A model generated the notes under the pieces. The model made no database searches. It saw nothing but the letters and a program-made list of their open reading frames with translations, and was not told the DNA's origin. Shown piece by piece: positions 18,938 through 26,789 of a DNA stretch of 64,000 nt (position 1 is its first letter; each line of letters begins with the position of its first letter). The stretch comes from Craterilacuibacter sinensis. GTDB lineage: Bacteria > Pseudomonadota > Gammaproteobacteria > Burkholderiales > Chromobacteriaceae. The stretch covers positions 193,274-257,273 of the forward strand of contig NZ_WSSB01000004.1 of the NCBI RefSeq assembly GCF_009831765.1. The letters run 5' to 3'. A program made the translations under genes and the position numbers.

Positions 18938-19261
18938 TCAGGGGCTTGAAAGTGTTTGCTCTGTAACCCATGTAAGATAGGCGGCAAGGCCGGTTTCCAG
19001 CGGCAGGGCAATGATTTCCGGTACCTCGTACGGGTGCAGTTCGACCAGCCGGCTTTCCAGTTGTGCGTAAGCGGCGGCCGTGGTCTTGATCAATAGGGGC
19101 ACTTCCTCTGCCTCTTCCATCTGGCCCTGCCAGCGGTAGACCGAACGGCAAGGTGGCAGCACATTGGCGCAGGCGGCCAGTTTTTCGCCCACAACGGCAC
19201 GGGCTATATTCATGGCAATCGCCTCATTCGGCGTATTGCAGACGACAAACAGTATTTTCAT
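18938..19261 (-). CDS. cutA: CutA family divalent-cation tolerance protein
   Basis: A 107-residue cytosolic trimer-forming protein of PII-like fold, associated with metal (copper) tolerance in E. coli although its exact role is unclear. Signatures: VVCNTPNEAIAMNIARAVVGEKLAACANVL split over residues 6-35, LLIKTTAAAYAQLE, and HPYEVPEIIALP. The ATG at 19261 has GGAAG six bases upstream and is preferred to the ATG at 19273. The gene is head-to-head with fxsA with almost no room for promoters between them. Confidence 0.93.
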   Translation of the reverse strand: MKILFVVCNTPNEAIAMNIARAVVGEKLAACANVLPPCRSVYRWQGQMEEAEEVPLLIKTTAAAYAQLESRLVELHPYEVPEIIALPLETGLAAYLTWVTEQTLSSP

Positions 19262-19276
19262 CGGTGCTTCCATTTC

Positions 19277-19705
19277 ATGCGCGCTATTTTATTGATTATT
19301 CTTGCTTACCCGTTTGTGGAAATTGCGTCTCTGGTTTATATGGCCGACAAGCTGGGTGGCGGTTTTGTTTTATTCTGGGTGTTGTGCAGTGCCCTGATCG
19401 GCATCGCCATGCTGCGCAACCAGCGCATCGGTACATTGCTGACCTTGGGCGCCTTGTTCAACCAGAAGGGTAATGTTTCAGTTTATTCGCTGCTGTGGCC
19501 GGTTCGTTACCTGCTGGCAGGGGTGCTGTTTCTGATCCCGGGCGTGATTAGCGATGTGCTGGCTATCATCCTGCTGTTGCCACTCTCCGGCCCGGGGCCC
19601 AAGGTGCGCATGCCGGATGGTGCCGCTCCTTCCGATGGCGCAATCGAAGGCGAATACACGCGGGTAGACGAGACTGTGGATCGCGACCGTCACTTGCACA
19701 AATAA
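19277..19705 (+). CDS. fxsA: FxsA-family membrane protein
   Basis: A 142-residue inner-membrane protein with four hydrophobic stretches (LLIILAYPFVEIASLVYMA, FVLFWVLCSALIGIAML, YLLAGVLFLIPGVISDVLAI). In E. coli the homologue relieves exclusion of phage T7 by the F plasmid; its normal role is unknown. The N-terminus fits the family exactly, yet no ribosome-binding site precedes the ATG. It overlaps the 3' end of the convergent yggU-like gene by 16 bases. Confidence 0.88.
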   Translation: MRAILLIILAYPFVEIASLVYMADKLGGGFVLFWVLCSALIGIAMLRNQRIGTLLTLGALFNQKGNVSVYSLLWPVRYLLAGVLFLIPGVISDVLAIILLLPLSGPGPKVRMPDGAAPSDGAIEGEYTRVDETVDRDRHLHK

Positions 19706-19992
19706 CCCAGCGCCATCAGCACCTCGTCCGGCGTCAGGCTGGTGCTGATTTCGATAATCTTATGGCGGCTTTTTTCACCGCTTAATAATGTGATATTGCG
19801 TTTGGGGCAATCCAGTTGTTTGGCTAGCCAGGCGATAAGTGCGCTATTGGCTTTGCCATCGACCGGTGGTGCGTTCAGGCGTATTTTCAGTGCATCACCA
19901 TGTTCGCCGGCACACTCGGTTTTCTTGGCGCCGGGCTGGACATGCAGTGTCAGACGCACAGCTTGTGTGTGCTGGCTTAACCAGAGTTTCAT
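19690..19992 (-). CDS. YggU/DUF167 family protein
   Basis: A 100-residue small alpha/beta protein. The family core is visible as VQPGAKKTECAG, LKIRLNAPPVDGKANSALIAWLA and SRHKIIEI. Function is unknown in the family; neighbours elsewhere are often YggT and proC, which are absent here. The ATG at 19992 (MKLWLSQHTQ) is chosen over one three codons upstream. Confidence 0.87.
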   Translation of the reverse strand: MKLWLSQHTQAVRLTLHVQPGAKKTECAGEHGDALKIRLNAPPVDGKANSALIAWLAKQLDCPKRNITLLSGEKSRHKIIEISTSLTPDEVLMALGYLCK

Positions 19993-20064
19993 CGCTTGCA
20001 AGACTTGCGCTCAAAAGGCGTAGTTTAGAGCACATTCCCACAGACCCCCCAAGGAGATTGACTC

Positions 20065-20529
20065 ATGGATATCGGTATCTCGACTGAAGACCGCACTGCC
20101 ATTGCACATGGCTTGTCCAAACTGATGGCGGACACCTATACGCTTTATCTGAAGACGCATAATTTCCACTGGAATGTGTCCGGCCCCATGTTCCGCACCC
20201 TGCACCTGATGTTCGAAGAACAGTACAACGAATTGTGGCTGGCGGTAGACCCGATTGCCGAGCGTATTCGCGCACTCGACCACTTCGCGCCTGGCAGCTA
20301 TGGCCAGTTTGCCGCACTGACGTCCATTGCCGAAGCCGAGGGCGTACCCAAGGCTGAAGACATGATTGTCCAGCTGGTGGCCGGGCACGAGGCGGTATGC
20401 CGCACCGCGCGAGCGCTGTTCCCGCTGATCGAACAGTGTGCTGATGAAGCAACAGCCGATCTGGTGACCCAGCGTCTGCAAGTACATGAAAAGACTGCAT
20501 GGATGTTGCGTAGCCTTCTGGTGCGTTAA
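20065..20529 (+). CDS. dps: Dps-family ferritin-like DNA protection protein
   Basis: A 154-residue member that would form a 12-subunit shell oxidising and storing iron and protecting DNA in stress. The ferroxidase site motifs [18 protein letters not shown] (residues 31-48) and [13 protein letters not shown] (His and acid residues) are intact. The N-terminal tail is short with few lysines, so DNA binding may be weak. A strong AAGGAGATTGACTC ribosome site precedes the ATG. Confidence 0.93.
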   Translation: MDIGISTEDRTAIAHGLSKLMADTYTLYLKTHNFHWNVSGPMFRTLHLMFEEQYNELWLAVDPIAERIRALDHFAPGSYGQFAALTSIAEAEGVPKAEDMIVQLVAGHEAVCRTARALFPLIEQCADEATADLVTQRLQVHEKTAWMLRSLLVR

Positions 20530-20574
20530 ACTGGGCGCTATGCCTATTTCTACTTTCTGCGTGCGTGCAGCCTG

Positions 20575-21435
20575 ATGAGTGCCGTTCCGCATTTCACGCC
20601 TGCTGTGCGTATTGGCAGCGCAACTTTTATCAAGGTTGCGCTGCTGTTGTCGTTTGCCCTTCACTTGATCTTGTTGGCTTGGCCTTCGGTGTCGTTGCAG
20701 CCCTTAACTGGCAGTAGTGCCTCCATGTCCGAGCTTAAGGTCAGTCTGTTGCATAGACCCACACTGGAAAAACCGCCTGAAACCACGCGCGAACTGGCGC
20801 AGGCCGATAGCCTCGGTGGCGGCACGGCCGTGCCCGAGTCCCGGGTCATGTCGCCTGCCGAGCCCAGGCCCGCTGTCTCGGGTAGCGGAATTGCACCTGA
20901 GGGGCGTGCCCAGGCAACAGTCCGGCATGAGCGCCTGACCCGTGATCATTCAAACTATGCGATTGCCGGGAAGGGGGAGTCCCTGCCGAGTGCGGACAGC
21001 CTGTTGGCGCAAGCGCGGGAGCTGGCGGCACAGCAGCAGGGCGAGATCGGGATGCGAACTTCTTTTGACGATGCCGCTCCCAAGCGGGGCGTGTTCGGTG
21101 TGAGCGCGCGCGGGGTCGAGTGGGCGCGCTATGCCGAGGACTGGCGTCTTAAAATAGAGCGCATCGGCAAGCTGAATTATCCTGACGAGGCTCGCCGCCA
21201 GGGCCTGTTCGGCTCTCTCGTACTCAAGGCCGTGCTGGGATCTGATGGGCGCTTGCTCAGCGTCAGTATTTTACGCAGCTCAGGTCAGCCCGTGCTGGAC
21301 GAGGCTGCGCTGCATATCGTGCGAATGGCCTCACCTTTTGCGCCGTTTCCTCCGGGTCTTGCCGCTAAGTTCGGCTCGCTGGAAATCGCACGCAAATGGA
21401 GCTTTAGCTCCGACAATGAACTCTCAACCCGCTGA
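20575..21435 (+). CDS. TonB-like energy transducer
   Basis: A 286-residue protein with one N-terminal membrane span (FIKVALLLSFALHLILLAW, about residues 19-37) and a TonB C-terminal domain (about 195-280: LNYPDEARRQGLFGSLVLKA, ILRSSGQPVLDEAALHIV). The linker is not the proline-rich spacer typical of TonB; it is Ser/Ala/Glu rich with few prolines, and no exbB or exbD is nearby. It may serve a dedicated partner rather than iron uptake. It is followed after 14 bases by an uncharacterised gene. Confidence 0.8.
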   Translation: MSAVPHFTPAVRIGSATFIKVALLLSFALHLILLAWPSVSLQPLTGSSASMSELKVSLLHRPTLEKPPETTRELAQADSLGGGTAVPESRVMSPAEPRPAVSGSGIAPEGRAQATVRHERLTRDHSNYAIAGKGESLPSADSLLAQARELAAQQQGEIGMRTSFDDAAPKRGVFGVSARGVEWARYAEDWRLKIERIGKLNYPDEARRQGLFGSLVLKAVLGSDGRLLSVSILRSSGQPVLDEAALHIVRMASPFAPFPPGLAAKFGSLEIARKWSFSSDNELSTR

Positions 21436-21449
21436 GTCAAGGATCTCTT

Positions 21450-21812
21450 ATGTATGAAGTAAACCGTTCGCTGGTGCTGCTGAAACCGCGCCAGCCCTTT
21501 CTTGACTGGTTGTGCGCCTTGCCCGGCAGCCAGCCGGAAGAGGTCTCGCTAGAGGCTTTACGCGCCAGCGCCAATGCCCTGCTGATCCCGCCTGCCGATG
21601 ATATGGATATGGTGGCCGGCTTTATGTCCGACCGGCTGAGCATGCTGTTCGAGGCCGAGCTGGCCGATTGGTGCGCTGATGAGACGCTGTGGCCGCAGCA
21701 GCGCGACATCACCCTGTTTCAGGCCTGGTTCGATGTTGAAATCCATCCTATCGTGACCGATCTGGTGGATGAGGCGCTGGAACGCGAAGCTTTTCGCCCG
21801 TTTGATCTTTAA
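21450..21812 (+). CDS. conserved small cytosolic protein, function unknown
   Basis: A 120-residue acidic protein without signal or membrane segment (YEVNRSLVLLKPRQPFLDWL at the start, LWPQQRDITLFQAWFDVEIH near residue 90). I do not recognise a characterised family. It has an AAGGATC ribosome site, and close spacing to the TonB-like gene upstream and the thioesterase downstream suggests one transcript. Confidence 0.75.
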   Translation: MYEVNRSLVLLKPRQPFLDWLCALPGSQPEEVSLEALRASANALLIPPADDMDMVAGFMSDRLSMLFEAELADWCADETLWPQQRDITLFQAWFDVEIHPIVTDLVDEALEREAFRPFDL

Positions 21813-21841
21813 ATAATAACAGTCGGCAAAAAGGGGAAATC

Positions 21842-22264
21842 ATGGCACACACTACGCATATCAAGGTGCGTGGCTATCATCTGGATCTGTATAGCCACGT
21901 CAATAACGCCCGTTATCTCGAGTTTCTGGAGGAGGCGCGCTGGAGTTTTTTCGAGGATAAATCGGATCTGCCGCGTTTTATGAAGTCCGGCCTCGCCCTG
22001 ATTGTGGTCAATATCAATATTGATTACCGCCATGCTGCGACCATCGGTGACGAGCTGGCGATCGAGACCTCGGTTAAATCATTAGGGAATCGCTCGGCGG
22101 TCATGCACCAGCGGGTGGTGCTGCAAGGCAGTGGCAAGCTGGTCGCCGAGGCGGATGTGACCTTTGTCGCTTTCGACAGCCGTCAGGGCAAGGCCGTAGC
22201 GATCGATGGAGAATTGCTGGCCTTGCTGCAGGGCTTGCAGGAAGATAAGGCGAGCATGGCATGA
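21842..22264 (+). CDS. hotdog-fold acyl-CoA thioesterase (YbgC/FadM-like)
   Basis: A 140-residue single-hotdog thioesterase. The 4HBT active-site region is clear: YHLDLYSHVNNARYLEFLEE (residues 13-32) with the catalytic Asp and the SHVNNARY motif. It probably hydrolyses acyl-CoA or acyl-ACP in the cytoplasm; the acyl specificity is not readable. A GGGGAAATC ribosome site precedes the ATG. Its stop overlaps the start of the next gene by four bases. Confidence 0.87.
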   Translation: MAHTTHIKVRGYHLDLYSHVNNARYLEFLEEARWSFFEDKSDLPRFMKSGLALIVVNINIDYRHAATIGDELAIETSVKSLGNRSAVMHQRVVLQGSGKLVAEADVTFVAFDSRQGKAVAIDGELLALLQGLQEDKASMA

Positions 22265-22743
22265 AAAAGTGGCTTGCTGTCGTTCTGGTGCTGGTCTTGG
22301 CGGGCGCGGTGGCCTGGGTTGCATTCTCCCGTCATGCTGCGCCTGAGGTGCGTTATACCACCCTGTCTGGCGAAACCCTGAGTCAGGCCGATCTCAAAGG
22401 CAAGGTGGTGCTGGTCAACTTCTGGGCAACCAGTTGCCCAGGTTGCATCGAAGAGATGCCGCATATGCAGCAGATGTATAAAGAGTATGCGGCAAAAGGC
22501 TTCGAAACCATTGCCGTGGCCATGAGTTACGATCCTCCCAACTATGTTAAAGCCTATGCCGACAAGAATACCTTGCCGTTCAAGGTAGTACTGGATGCGG
22601 ATGGTGCGATTGCCAAGGCGTTCGGCGATGTGGAGCTGACACCGACCACCTTTCTGATCGACCGCGATGGCAATATCGTCAAACGCTACGTCGGTATCAT
22701 GAACTTTGATGAAATCAAGCAGCTGATTGTGCAGAGTTTGTAA
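22261..22743 (+). CDS. TlpA-like thioredoxin-fold protein with CPGC motif
   Basis: A 160-residue periplasmic or membrane-anchored redox protein: N-terminal span (WLAVVLVLVLAGAVAWVAF) then a TlpA/ResA domain with FWATSCPGCIEEMPHMQQMY and the cis-Pro loop LTPTTFLIDRDG. The CPGC active site differs from the usual CGPC or CEPC; the two cysteines are present, so it can be redox active with a shifted potential. It overlaps the thioesterase gene by four bases and ends at a terminator. Confidence 0.86.
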   Translation: MKKWLAVVLVLVLAGAVAWVAFSRHAAPEVRYTTLSGETLSQADLKGKVVLVNFWATSCPGCIEEMPHMQQMYKEYAAKGFETIAVAMSYDPPNYVKAYADKNTLPFKVVLDADGAIAKAFGDVELTPTTFLIDRDGNIVKRYVGIMNFDEIKQLIVQSL

Positions 22744-22763
22744 ACCTGATTGCGCCATGCAAA

Positions 22764-22795
22764 AAAGCCCCCGCCTGAGAACAGACGGGGGCTTT
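22764..22795. terminator. bidirectional terminator between the tlpA-like gene and ntrX
   Basis: A 10-bp stem AAAGCCCCCG (22764-22773) with CGGGGGCTTT (22786-22795). On the minus strand the stem is followed by further Ts, so it can end both the plus-strand run and the long def-to-ntrX operon. Confidence 0.9.
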
Positions 22796-22813
22796 CATTT
22801 TGGGAGCGGTGCT

Positions 22814-24082
22814 TTATTCTTCCAGCTGCTTGCGGGTAAAACGTACGCCCAGTTGCTTCAGCTTGCGGTAGAGGTGGGTGCGCTCCAGACCGACTTTCTG
22901 CGCGACCCGGCTCATATTGCCGTTTTCCAGCGCGATATGGTGTTCGAAGTAGCGGCGCTCCAGCTGTTCGCGTAGCTCGCGCAGCGGCAAAGTGAAATCA
23001 AAACCGCTTTCTTCCACAGGCTTATCGTGGCGAAACTGGGCCAGCACCTTGTTGACTTCGGGTGCATCGATGGCATCGGTTTCTGCGGTCAATGCCAGGC
23101 TCTTGATGATGCCTTTGAGCTGCTCCAGATTGCCCGGCCAGTTATATTGGCGCAGGGCATTCAGTGCGGAAGTGGTCAGCTTGCGTGCCGGAACCTGCTT
23201 GGACTCGATCTGCTCGGTCAGCAGCTGCTCGGCGATCAGCATGATATCTTCCGAGTGCTCGCGCAGTGGCGGGATCGGAATGATCACACTGGATAAGGCT
23301 GTCAGCAGACGGTTGTCGCATTCGGCATCGACCAGCAACTCTTGTAGCGGGCGGCTGCAGGAGCAGACCAGTCGCACATTGAAACGGTCGAGTTTGGACA
23401 GGAGAAACAGCAGGCCTTGCTGGATGCGGCGGTTGTACTGGCCGATTTCGGACAGGTAGAGCACGCCGTTATTGGCCTTTTGCAGCAGCTCCAGCGGAGC
23501 ATCCGCCAGCTGCTCGGGCTTGCCTGGGGTGACCCAGGGCGCGCTGCCGTGATGGAAGAAACGGGCGACCAGCTCGAAGCCGGCTCCCGGTTCCCCGGTC
23601 AACAAGACCGGAGATTTGATTTTTGATACGCGCTCAAGCTGGCGGCGCAGTTCATGTATCGGTTCGCTCTTACCCAGCTTGTCCAGGTTGAGCGAGGTAT
23701 TGGCCTGCATGTCGCCATATTTGAGGGCACGCTGTACCGTGGACAACAGCTTTTGTAATGCGATCGGCTTTTCCAGAAAGTCGAATGCGCCTATGCGAGT
23801 GGCCTCGACCGCGGTATCTATGCTGGCATGGCCGGACATCATAATGACCGGCATATTGAGCTGGCCGGATTTTCCCCATTCTTTGAGCAGGGTTACGCCA
23901 TCACAATCCGGCATCCAGATATCGAGCAGGACCAGCGCGGGACGGGTCTGATTTCTGAGCTGACGCGCTACTTCTGCGTTTTCGGCGACGGCCACGGTAT
24001 ATCCTTCGTCCTGCAGGATTTCCGATAGCAATTCGCGGATACCGACCTCATCGTCAACAATCAAAATATCGCTGCTACGCAT
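22814..24082 (-). CDS. ntrX: NtrX-type response regulator with degenerate AAA+ domain
   Basis: A 422-residue regulator paired with NtrY. The receiver domain is intact (phospho-acceptor Asp54 in VLLDIWMP, Lys105 in FLEKP), as is the C-terminal FIS-type HTH (NMSRVAQKVGLERTHLYRKL). The central domain has lost its ATPase hallmarks: Walker A reads GEPGAGFE with Phe169 in place of Lys, the GAFTGA loop that contacts sigma-54 is absent, and Walker B reads NGVLYLSE with Ser211 in place of Asp. It should bind DNA but not hydrolyse ATP or activate sigma-54. Degenerate NtrX is known in Neisseria, where sigma-54 is non-functional. Confidence 0.9.
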   Translation of the reverse strand: MRSSDILIVDDEVGIRELLSEILQDEGYTVAVAENAEVARQLRNQTRPALVLLDIWMPDCDGVTLLKEWGKSGQLNMPVIMMSGHASIDTAVEATRIGAFDFLEKPIALQKLLSTVQRALKYGDMQANTSLNLDKLGKSEPIHELRRQLERVSKIKSPVLLTGEPGAGFELVARFFHHGSAPWVTPGKPEQLADAPLELLQKANNGVLYLSEIGQYNRRIQQGLLFLLSKLDRFNVRLVCSCSRPLQELLVDAECDNRLLTALSSVIIPIPPLREHSEDIMLIAEQLLTEQIESKQVPARKLTTSALNALRQYNWPGNLEQLKGIIKSLALTAETDAIDAPEVNKVLAQFRHDKPVEESGFDFTLPLRELREQLERRYFEHHIALENGNMSRVAQKVGLERTHLYRKLKQLGVRFTRKQLEE

Positions 24083-26193
24083 TAATTCTCCAACAAGGGC
24101 AAAGCGATCAGAATGCGGGCGCCACCGGTGTCGGCGTTGGCCAAGGTAATCTGACCATGGTGCTCTTCAATAATCTTTTTGACGACGGCAAGGCCAAGTC
24201 CCGTGCCCTTGGTCTTGCTTGTCACGTAGGGCTCGAATGCACGAGTCAGAATATCGGCGGCAAAGCCTGAACCATTGTCTTCTATGACGATTCGAGCCTG
24301 CCGCTCTTCGTTACGACTGCTAATGTGAATGATTGGCATGCCAACGTCAAGTGTCGCATCTCGCGCATTCAATAGCAGGTTATGCAGAACCTGTCTGAGC
24401 AAAGCCTCATCCCCCATGATCTTTAACGGTTTAGCCGCAAGATCCAGACTGATTGGGGTGCTGCCTTCGTACAGGGTCAGTACCGCCCGTACGACCTCGT
24501 TCAGATCCAGCGGTACCAGTTTCGTACGCGGGGCGCGGGCATAGTCGCGAAAAGCATCGACCATGCCTTTGAGTGCGGCAACCTGCTTGATGATGGTATC
24601 GGTTGCCCGGGCCAAGAGGTCGGCATCCGCCCCCTCCAGCTTGGGAGAGAGCTTCATGGCCATGCGTTCGGCCGAGAGCTGGATCGGGGTTAGCGGGTTG
24701 CGGATTTCATGCGCCAGCCGCTTGGCAACCTCGCCCCAGGCGGCATCGCGCTGGGCGCGAGCCAGTTCGGTAATGTCATCGAACACGGCGACATAGCCCC
24801 CGTCGGAGCGTTCGGGCAGGCGTGAAACGCGTACCAGCAAAGTGCGCTTGCCCTGGGTGTGAGCGTATTCGATCTGGCGTTGCCAGTCATTATGCGTGCT
24901 GCTGCCTTCGCCATAGATGACATCTATTAGCGGTGTCAGTGCGGGGGCCTGGCGTGACCACTCGGGCAGGGCATAGGGGGCCAGTTCGGCAAAGTCCTGT
25001 CCCAGAATCCGCCCTGCGCTGCTGTTGGCTGCACGCAGATGGCCTTGCTGATCAAAGGCGATGACGCCTGCTGTCAGGTTGGCCAGAATGCTCTCCAGAT
25101 AGAGCTTGCTGTTTTGTAACTGGTGGCGGCTTTCTTCGGCAGTCTGGCGCGCCTCTTCCAGTTGCTGGGTCATGCGGTTGAACATCGAGGTGAGTATGCC
25201 CAGCTCGTCACGCCGGTATACCGGATGGCGTTTGGAAAAGTCCCCCTGTGCCACGGCGCGGGTGCCGGCTGCCAGTTCGGACAGCGGGGCCGACATGCGT
25301 TCGGAAAAATACAGGGCGAAGGCCAGCGCCGCAGTGATGGCCAGCAAAAAGACCAGCAGCAGAGTCAGGGTGTAGAAGGTTTTCAGTCCATCCCGCCCCA
25401 AAAGCAGCTGACTGTATTCGGTACGCGCATCTTCGATCAGGTCGGCATCGCGGGCAATCGTCGCAGGAGCCGGCTGCAGTATCTGCAGTATCTGTAGTGC
25501 GCCGGTGTCGTAATTACGGTAGCTGAGCAGCACTTTCAGCATGATGTTGCCGTCACGGCTGGTCTCTATGCTTTGCAACGGCTCGCGCAGCTTAAGGGGG
25601 CGAATCTGGGCTGCGGATGGCAGTTCGGGCAGGTAGCTTGTGCTGTCCGGCCCGGCAAAACTGATCAGCCGGCCATTGCGGTCAAAGACGGAGACTTCCT
25701 GTACGCCCATTTGTTCGCGCAAGCGCGACAAGCGCAAGGAGACGGTGTCATCCGGCTGATCGGCAATTTCATTGCTGATGACGCGCGCCTTGCGCGACAG
25801 GTCGGACAGAACATAACCCAGTGCATTGCGCCCCAGATCCAGCCCCCTGTCCAGCGCATTTTCTACCCGCACATTGAACCAGCTCTCGATACTGCGGTTC
25901 AGGAACTGCGCCGACACGGTAAAAACCAGCATGCCCGGCACTAGCGCAGCGATGGTGAACATCACCACCATTTTCTGCATCAGCTTGGCGCCGAATACCC
26001 GGGTCTTGACCCGGCGGCGCAGGCGCAGCACCTGACGCACCACCACGGCAATCAGGCCCACTAGCAGCAGGCTGTTCAGGGCAAAGACCAGCCAGTAGTA
26101 GCTGGAGAGTGACGAGGTATTGCCAGTGGCAATGGCAAGCAGATACAGCAGGACGATGGCCACGATGGCGATAGCAACGATGGAAGATCGCAT
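24082..26193 (-). CDS. ntrY: NtrY-type membrane sensor histidine kinase
   Basis: A 703-residue sensor: N-terminal membrane segments (VAIAIVAIVLLYLLAIATG, WLVFALNSLLLVGLIAVVV and a third near residue 80), a large periplasmic part, another span (LTLLLVFLLAITAALAFAL), HAMP, PAS (SILANLTAGVIAFDQQGHLRA region), then HisKA with VAKRLAHEIRNPLTPIQ (phospho-His) and an ATPase with VIEDNGSGF and GTGLGLAVVKKI. All catalytic boxes are intact, unlike its partner NtrX. Its stop overlaps the ntrX start by one base (TAATG). Confidence 0.93.
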   Translation of the reverse strand: MRSSIVAIAIVAIVLLYLLAIATGNTSSLSSYYWLVFALNSLLLVGLIAVVVRQVLRLRRRVKTRVFGAKLMQKMVVMFTIAALVPGMLVFTVSAQFLNRSIESWFNVRVENALDRGLDLGRNALGYVLSDLSRKARVISNEIADQPDDTVSLRLSRLREQMGVQEVSVFDRNGRLISFAGPDSTSYLPELPSAAQIRPLKLREPLQSIETSRDGNIMLKVLLSYRNYDTGALQILQILQPAPATIARDADLIEDARTEYSQLLLGRDGLKTFYTLTLLLVFLLAITAALAFALYFSERMSAPLSELAAGTRAVAQGDFSKRHPVYRRDELGILTSMFNRMTQQLEEARQTAEESRHQLQNSKLYLESILANLTAGVIAFDQQGHLRAANSSAGRILGQDFAELAPYALPEWSRQAPALTPLIDVIYGEGSSTHNDWQRQIEYAHTQGKRTLLVRVSRLPERSDGGYVAVFDDITELARAQRDAAWGEVAKRLAHEIRNPLTPIQLSAERMAMKLSPKLEGADADLLARATDTIIKQVAALKGMVDAFRDYARAPRTKLVPLDLNEVVRAVLTLYEGSTPISLDLAAKPLKIMGDEALLRQVLHNLLLNARDATLDVGMPIIHISSRNEERQARIVIEDNGSGFAADILTRAFEPYVTSKTKGTGLGLAVVKKIIEEHHGQITLANADTGGARILIALPLLEN

Positions 26194-26198
26194 GCGGC

Positions 26199-26789
26199 TT
26201 ATTTCCTGTTGAATTTGACGTCTATCCAGTCAGACGCCAGCGTCCAGTCGCGTGAGCCAAAGGCATTGAGCTGAAATGGTCTGGGCAGGGCGCCGATGTC
26301 CAGCGACAGGCGTACGCGTCCGGCCAGACGGCGCGTTTCGCTGTTGTCCCAGTCCGACACATCCAGTACCGTCCAGCTGCTGATATTGCCGACTGCGCGC
26401 AAGGCCTCATCCAGCGTGGCATAGTGGGTCGAGAGCGAGCCTATGCTGACACGGTAGCGGTTGGTGAAACGGTAATAGCTGAGACGGAAGTCCAGCGTCG
26501 CCATCGGCTCGAACCAGTCGCGCAAGGTCGTGTAATAGGCGTAGGCGCGCGGCCGGGTCAAATCGAACTCCAGCTTGAAGGTCAACGGGACGCCCTGCTG
26601 CAGGGCCTCGCCCAGGTCCGGAGGCAAGTCGGTGACAAAGTGGGTGGCAAGTTGCAGCTTGCCGTCGCTGATCTCGGCCTCGGCTTTTTGAGCCCGGATG
26701 TCGTCAGCCAATACAGGCGCAGCAAGGCTGCAGGCAAGCAGCAGGCCTAGGCTAAGTTTTTTCAACCAGTGCGTAATAGAAGCCGTCAT
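26199..26789 (-). CDS. DUF4390-family exported protein
   Basis: A 196-residue protein with a signal peptide (LSLGLLLACSLAAPVLA) and a beta-rich mature part (LPPDLGEALQQGVPLTFKLE, SYYRFTNRYRVSIGS, SDWIDVKFNRK). DUF4390 proteins regularly sit between rsmB and ntrY in beta-proteobacteria; function is unknown. The start overlaps the end of rsmB by 38 bases, and the ntrY start follows its stop after five bases, so it is translationally embedded in the operon. A link to NtrY sensing is only a contextual guess. Confidence 0.85.
   Translation of the reverse strand: MTASITHWLKKLSLGLLLACSLAAPVLADDIRAQKAEAEISDGKLQLATHFVTDLPPDLGEALQQGVPLTFKLEFDLTRPRAYAYYTTLRDWFEPMATLDFRLSYYRFTNRYRVSIGSLSTHYATLDEALRAVGNISSWTVLDVSDWDNSETRRLAGRVRLSLDIGALPRPFQLNAFGSRDWTLASDWIDVKFNRK

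Noticed and set aside
24082-26193. Frameshift in ntrY to match the decay of ntrX
   Set aside because: The frame is intact over 703 codons with all kinase boxes present.
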